Assembly (NCBI GenBank): GCA_013288445.1
Contig: JABDBX010000009.1
Coordinates: 1-44,893, forward strand
DNA length: 44,893 bases
From: Bacteroidota bacterium
GTDB taxonomy: Bacteria > Bacteroidota > Bacteroidia > Chitinophagales > Chitinophagaceae
Reading direction: 5' to 3'
The notes under the pieces are model-generated. The model had not been told where the DNA came from. It did not search any database and saw nothing but the letters and a program-made list of their open reading frames with translations. Each line of letters opens with the position of its first letter. Positions within the stretch are counted from its first letter, which is position 1. Below are positions 42,301 through 44,893 of this stretch, piece after piece. Made by a program: the position numbers and the translations under genes.

Positions 42301-42393
42301 ACGGAACGAATGAACGGCAAGCTGTATATAGATTCCAGAAAGGATAAGGGAACAATACTGAATCTGACCTTTAAAATACCGCCAAACAGGTGA
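39388..42393 (+). CDS. Propeller/Y_Y_Y sensor histidine kinase
   Basis: A 1001-aa inner-membrane sensor. After a signal peptide ('ALAAVCLFFTVVAHAQ') come about a dozen two-component-regulator propeller repeats ('DKMGNLWIGTYGGLTRYDGKN', 'DGQVWVTTNWGLYKIEGG'), a Y_Y_Y domain ('NNIAFTFQAITLSGAQQVQYRYRMDGLETPWSEW'), one membrane helix ('FRFAVLIACLLSGILLQYIV') and a cytoplasmic HisKA_3/HATPase kinase: phospho-His in 'TAEDFHDEIGNKLTRINVL', G-box 'LKDDGQGFDMQNVKKGNGINNMHIR'. The ligand is unknown. The LuxR-type regulator 45 bases downstream is its probable partner. Confidence 0.93.
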   Translation: MAHTGHNKTWLCSLRSIALAAVCLFFTVVAHAQRYPFHNLSVDDGLVQSQATCLAQDKMGNLWIGTYGGLTRYDGKNCTNYTIRNGLQSNEIWSVAADTLGNIWVGGPTGISCFNGKSFTHFPRQQPTMRVLNNTQQMQVVGDTTWWRTQGDVYFVTKGKIKYFVTPGDPGFVSSILATQGSLWVAKEGALYHVHNSKTDSIRFPVPPEQKAPNVYRIFQDKDGQVWVTTNWGLYKIEGGHIMPVMLNKEGIAITPVISAITQDKTGALWLGTNSGAIRISGSTQQYYNKRNGLTDNSFFDMLTDAEGNVWMASDGQGVFRFSGTQFSGLDETMGLPSAQIMSVSGNKRDSLFLGTYDAGLYVFKDGKVDPLTFPSNPVPTITSMCYTHKGKLWIGTRGRGLWSYSDEVFRQYAAPDRNFPSNFIYSVYEDNSNRLWVGFANGAMLYEHDSFKTVAIKNAPVVSFLTIGQDSVLIATYNGLRLYNASVVSDFITNTVIDSYHIQCFILKDRELWMGSSDNGVVRYNLQTGKMLSVNKNNGLRSDFVYNIVADNDGNIWVGTGFGIHKIKTVAVQGGTDGAHDEARVTFYGKAQGITGMESNMNAVFKLPDGSIWFGTTNGAFHYQPRNTVVSPAPASIVLQSVKLTAESGIDHNYYDSTDNWYGIPYHLRLPYKKNNIAFTFQAITLSGAQQVQYRYRMDGLETPWSEWASTNSVTYSALPPGKYVLHVQCQVAEGQNNPELTYAFEIITPFQKTKWFRFAVLIACLLSGILLQYIVNSRKQRRLRLLAKLRAEEQGKIRVRTAEDFHDEIGNKLTRINVLTSVLRNKITLTPDTARILDQIEDNTGQLYGGTRDILWSLKPSNDNLYEILHRIRDFATDLFQDTDVNFVFTGTDEKWRNYRLPMDMSRNLIMIFKEALNNSLKYSKAKNVSLDVHFKTKGVLQMVLKDDGQGFDMQNVKKGNGINNMHIRTERMNGKLYIDSRKDKGTILNLTFKIPPNR

Positions 42394-42438
42394 GATTTTA
42401 TTAGCCGTCTTTGACGAACTTTACGTAAACTATTCTTT

Positions 42439-43071
42439 ATGAAACGAGACCTGGATATACGTGTAGCTATTGTAGAAGATGATGAAACTATACGCGAGGG
42501 CTATGCCTTCCTCATAGGCAATACTTCGGGCTACAAGGTTGTGGGCACTTATTCGTCTTGCGAGGATGCTCTGAAGAAAATAGTTGGTGACGACCCTGAT
42601 GTGATATTGCTGGATGTGGAACTTCCCGGTATATCTGGTGTAGAAGCCATACCAAAATTTAAGAAAATACTGCCGGATACCCATATCCTTATCCTCACAG
42701 TTTATGAGCAGGAGATGCTCATATTCCGGGCGCTGGGCAACGGCGCTGCCGGTTATCTAACGAAGAATACCCCACCCGAAAAAATTGTCTCTGCCATACA
42801 CGAAGTGATGGATGGCGGTGGACCAATGAGCGCCCATATTGCGCGCATGGTGATCTCGTCATTCAAGCGCAACGAATCAACCCCCCTCACCCGCCGCGAA
42901 ACCGAAATACTGGAACAGATAGCCACAGGCAAGAGCCGCAAGCGCATAGCCGAAGAATTGTACATAGACCTGGAAACAGTAAAATCGCACATCAAAAACA
43001 TCTACCACAAATTAGATGTGCACTCAAAAGCTGATGCTATTAAGGCAGCTAAGGATAATAAATTTATATAG
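42439..43071 (+). CDS. NarL/LuxR-family response regulator
   Basis: A 210-aa regulator: receiver domain 'DIRVAIVEDDETIREGYAFLIGN' with phospho-acceptor Asp in 'DVILLDVELPGISG', Thr in 'ILILTVYEQEMLIF', Lys in 'GYLTKNTPPEKI'; then the LuxR helix-turn-helix 'LTRRETEILEQIATGKSRKRIAEELYIDLETVKSHIKNIYHKLDV'. It follows the sensor kinase by 45 bases. Its last 51 residues are repeated identically in protein, with only silent base changes, at 44525-44680. Confidence 0.95.
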   Translation: MKRDLDIRVAIVEDDETIREGYAFLIGNTSGYKVVGTYSSCEDALKKIVGDDPDVILLDVELPGISGVEAIPKFKKILPDTHILILTVYEQEMLIFRALGNGAAGYLTKNTPPEKIVSAIHEVMDGGGPMSAHIARMVISSFKRNESTPLTRRETEILEQIATGKSRKRIAEELYIDLETVKSHIKNIYHKLDVHSKADAIKAAKDNKFI

Positions 43072-43092
43072 TACGGCAGCTTAATTTCATGG

Positions 43093-43163
43093 TATAGCCT
43101 GATTTTAATTTTTATATTTCAATTTATAGCCTTAATTTTGTTTTCTATTTTATGGCTATAGCC
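43093..43163 (+). promoter_or_regulatory. Three TATAGCC sites at 32-bp steps before mmpA
   Basis: TATAGCC occurs at 43093, 43125 and 43157, exactly 32 bases apart (about three helical turns), each followed by a T-rich run. The last is part of the palindrome GGCTATAGCC (43154-43163), two bases before the ATG of mobile mystery protein A, an HTH protein. This looks like an operator array for autoregulation. Confidence 0.5.
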
Positions 43164-43165
43164 TT

Positions 43166-43630
43166 ATGAAATATCAAAAGCAAAATATTGTTGTTGACCA
43201 GGTTGATAAAAAACTCCACGCTTTTTCTATCCTTAAAGATACCACTCGCCCTGCCGATGGGTGGGTACATGCTATACGGTCTGGCATGAGAATGTCATTA
43301 CGCCAGCTTGGCGAAAGGCTGTCTGTAACTCCGCAAAGTGTAAAGGAACTGGAAACAAGGGAGCAGCAGGGTTCCATCACACTAGATGCACTGGATAAGG
43401 CGGGAAAAGCGCTCAATATGAAGCTGGTATATGGATTTATACCGGAAGCCGGTTCCATAAATGAAATGATAGCAAGGCGTGCACGCCAGGTAGCCACACA
43501 GGTGGTAATGCGCACCTCCATAGCAATGAAACTGGAAGGGCAGGAAAATTCTGCCGAAAGAATAGCCCGGGCAATAGACGAGCTCACAGAAGAATTAATA
43601 AGAGAAATGCCGAGGTACTTATGGGATTAG
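43166..43630 (+). CDS. Mobile mystery protein A (HTH)
   Basis: A 154-aa protein of the mobile mystery protein A family. An HTH_3/XRE-type domain is visible: 'HAIRSGMRMSLRQLGERLSVTPQSVKELETREQQGSITLDALDKAGKALNMKLVYGFIP', followed by a helical C-terminus 'ARQVATQVVMRTSIAMKLEGQENSAERIARAIDELTEELI'. Family members are always paired with protein B, a Fic-domain protein, like a toxin-antitoxin pair. Its stop overlaps the start of protein B by 10 bases. It is intact although protein B is broken here. Confidence 0.9.
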   Translation: MKYQKQNIVVDQVDKKLHAFSILKDTTRPADGWVHAIRSGMRMSLRQLGERLSVTPQSVKELETREQQGSITLDALDKAGKALNMKLVYGFIPEAGSINEMIARRARQVATQVVMRTSIAMKLEGQENSAERIARAIDELTEELIREMPRYLWD

Positions 43631-44445
43631 CGCTAGCATATGGCGACGGGCAAACCCCTTTGGATGAAGATGAAAAAGAGGGTTTGCTGATAGGCTCAAT
43701 AACAACCCGGGAACAACTGGATGAGTTTGAACAAAATAACATACAGCAGGCAATGCTATGGCTGCTCAGCAAACGTGTATCCAAAGCTATACTATACGCC
43801 GGATAAAAATGTGCATTGAATTTAAAAAGCCTGGAAGGCTTTAATGTGAATAGCTCCGGGTGCAACCCGGAGTCTTCAGGGTTATACCAGTTGAACCCCG
43901 CCGGGGTTCAATGACCACATCTATTTTCCCACCGGTTTCACCGGTGGCTATTCATCATTTAAGCCCTATCGGGCTTGCCCGTTTATCATTGCACAAACTT
44001 ATGCGGCGAGAAGTATAATATCTTAACTGAGGAGTTTATTCGGGTTCTTCATACAAAAATGTTCGGGCAAGTGTGGGGATGGGCTGGCCAATTCAGAAAG
44101 ACAAATAAGAATATTGGGGTTGATAAATATGAGATACCACAACAGCTGAGAGTATTGCTGGATGATTGCAGGTATTGGGTCCAAAATAAAACATACAGCA
44201 ACGAAGAGATCGCTATCCGGTTTAAGCACCGACTCGTTAGTATCCACTGTTTTGCAAACGGCAATGGAAGGCACTCCCGGCTAATGGCTGATATTATTAT
44301 GGAACGACTATTTGATGGTGATTTTTTCAGCTGGGGTAGCAAAGACACTTCACAGTTAAATGCAGCACGAGCAAATTATCTCGCAGCGGTAAGGGCTGCA
44401 GATGCGGGTGACATTGAACTGCTGGTGGCCTTTGCAAGATCATAG
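43621..44445 (+). pseudogene. Mobile mystery protein B (Fic), split by repeat P
   Basis: The N-terminal part 'MGLALAYGDGQTPLDEDEKEGLL' to 'MLWLLSKRVSKA' runs into a stop at 43806, and the rest resumes as 'YNILTEEFIRVLHTKMFGQVWGWAGQF', 'FRKTNKNIGVDKYEIPQQ' and the Fic motif 'HCFANGNGRHSRLMADII' (H, N, G-R-x-x-R present) to a stop at 44445. Both parts are in the same frame; 225 bases (43789-44013) of palindromic repeat separate them. Fic proteins attach AMP or similar groups to targets. The ORF 43975-44445 in the track starts inside the repeat and is a relic, though a truncated Fic product cannot be excluded. Confidence 0.85.
43789..44013. mobile_element. Palindromic chain element P (about 225 bp) inside mmpB
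   Basis: Five hairpins in a row: AAGCCTggaAGGCTT, CTCCGGGTgcAACCCGGAG, TTGAACCCCGcCGGGGTTCAA, CCACCGGTttcACCGGTGG, AAGCCCtatcGGGCTT. The whole is also an inverted repeat: ends CGCCGGATAAAAATGTGCA and, backwards, CGCCGCATAAGTTTGTGCA; inner GAATAGC/GCTATTC. No coding potential. Exact borders are uncertain by a few bases; removing 43789-44013 rejoins the Fic reading frame. Confidence 0.75.
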
Positions 44446-44508
44446 GATATTCACTACGTTTGGTGTCAAGGTCAAGCTTATGAAGTCATTAATTTTCCGT
44501 TTGCAATG

Positions 44509-44680
44509 GCGCTGGGCAATGGCGCAAATAGCCACAGGCAAGAGCCGCAAGCGCATAGCCGAAGAACTGTACATAGACCTGGAAACAGTAAAATCGCACA
44601 TCAAAAACATTTACCACAAGCTTGATGTGCACTCAAAAGCTGATGCTATTAAGGCAGCAAAGGATAATAAATTTATATAG
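44509..44680 (+). pseudogene. Remnant of a second LuxR-type response regulator
   Basis: From the Gln codon at 44525 to the stop at 44680 the DNA encodes the same 51 residues as the end of the regulator at 42916-43071, with the six differing codons all synonymous. Just before it, GCGCTGGGCAATGGCGC (44509-44525) matches 16 of 17 bases of the receiver-domain segment at 42730-42746, so about 170 bases between them are deleted. No ribosome site or receiver precedes it. It is the decayed end of a paralogue. Confidence 0.8.
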
Positions 44681-44722
44681 AGCGAGTTGATAATTTGCTT
44701 GTTTTTTCATTAATTTTATGGT

Positions 44723-44893
44723 ATGACAACTACCGCAATTATTAAGGAGATACATAAGCTGCCACTTAGGGAAAAGCTCCTGGTGATAGAAAAAGCGCTA
44801 AAACATATACGGGAAGATAAGGAGCACGATCTTGCAAATGCAGTTCGGCATTTATACCATGATTATAAATCTGATAAAGAGCTTACAATATTT
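44723..44893 (+). CDS. Small antitoxin-like protein, 3' end missing
   Basis: The ATG at 44723 opens 57 codons to the window edge: 'MTTTAIIKEIHKLPLREKLLVIEKALKHIREDKEHDLANAVRHLYHDYKSDKELTIF'. The start 'I...I..LPL.EKLLVIEK.L..I' is the usual N-terminus of small Bacteroidota antitoxins (DUF2281-like or addiction-module components that precede RelE or PIN toxins). The end and any toxin lie outside the window. Confidence 0.6.
   Translation, partial: MTTTAIIKEIHKLPLREKLLVIEKALKHIREDKEHDLANAVRHLYHDYKSDKELTIF

Noticed and set aside
44402-44680. ORF of 92 aa ending in a LuxR helix-turn-helix, as a stand-alone regulator
   Set aside because: The first 40 residues match nothing in the true regulator, and the start lies inside the end of the Fic relic; it is a deletion remnant, not a gene with its own start.

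Overview
The window is bacterial and looks like a member of the Bacteroidota, most likely near Chitinophagaceae/Sphingobacteriales. This rests on TonB-linked outer-membrane beta-barrel receptors with a carboxypeptidase-D-like N-terminus, a propeller/Y_Y_Y sensor kinase with a LuxR-type regulator, split pntAA/pntAB/pntB genes, a four-helix-bundle 'IVS' protein, a mobile mystery pair, and many intergenic TAnnTTTG motifs of the Bacteroidota -7 type. No rRNA operon or CRISPR array is visible. The only RNA gene I can support is tRNA-Trp(CCA).

Layout. 1-3.6 kb: the end of a family 2 glycosyltransferase, then a tight minus-strand operon of type III polyketide synthase, SAM methyltransferase and FAD oxidoreductase. 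3.8-5.5 kb: small accessory genes (orphan ParD-like antitoxin, DUF2335 membrane protein with an overlapping partner, an unrecognised AT-rich gene). 5.5-15.4 kb: mostly core functions (dxs, CPBP protease, cdsA, an O-mannosyltransferase-like TPR protein, MCE/MlaD-like and OstA/LptA-like envelope genes) plus a frameshifted GNAT-like gene with a 58-aa partner. 15.4-25.3 kb: minus-strand capsule/exopolysaccharide genes (ABC transporters, tyrosine autokinase, Wza-like lipoprotein, nucleotide-sugar dehydrogenase, CpsB/YwqE phosphatase), broken up by repeats and an Rpn nuclease. 25.5-26.6 kb: tRNA-Trp, secE, nusG, not followed by rplK. 26.6-31.9 kb: nested repeats, a Nudix gene, an EGF lipoprotein, and the transhydrogenase operon with an inserted four-helix-bundle gene. 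32-36.7 kb: DUF721, small Cys-rich exported proteins, antitoxin-like genes, a YjjG-like HAD phosphatase, and an AAA+DUF4435 protein resembling a fused PARIS defence protein. 36.8-44.9 kb: a TonB receptor, a hybrid sensor/regulator pair, a mobile mystery A/B pair whose Fic gene is broken by a palindromic repeat, and a remnant of a second response regulator.

The most unusual content is a set of small non-autonomous repeat families. (1) F: three copies of exactly 157 bp that fold back on themselves along nearly their whole length. Each is flanked by a 3-bp TWA duplication, and between copies many paired positions change together. (2) M: two copies with GGCAATGTCRTTAAGTTAAG-like inverted ends and 5-bp target duplications, both inserted inside a small palindrome of a third family. 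(3) R: REP-like elements of about 195 bp with TATACTT...-type inverted ends, sitting directly beside terminator hairpins. At 18.2-18.5 kb F lies inside M, which lies inside an R core. (4) P: a chain of five hairpins of about 225 bp that splits the Fic gene. Separately, a four-helix-bundle gene in the pnt operon is flanked by complementary AAATTCCAAA/TTTGGAATTT arrays, and a small 'IKEP..VDF' protein family occurs twice, once behind a GNAT gene and once behind an Rpn gene. All of this was read by eye; no searches or folding runs were done.
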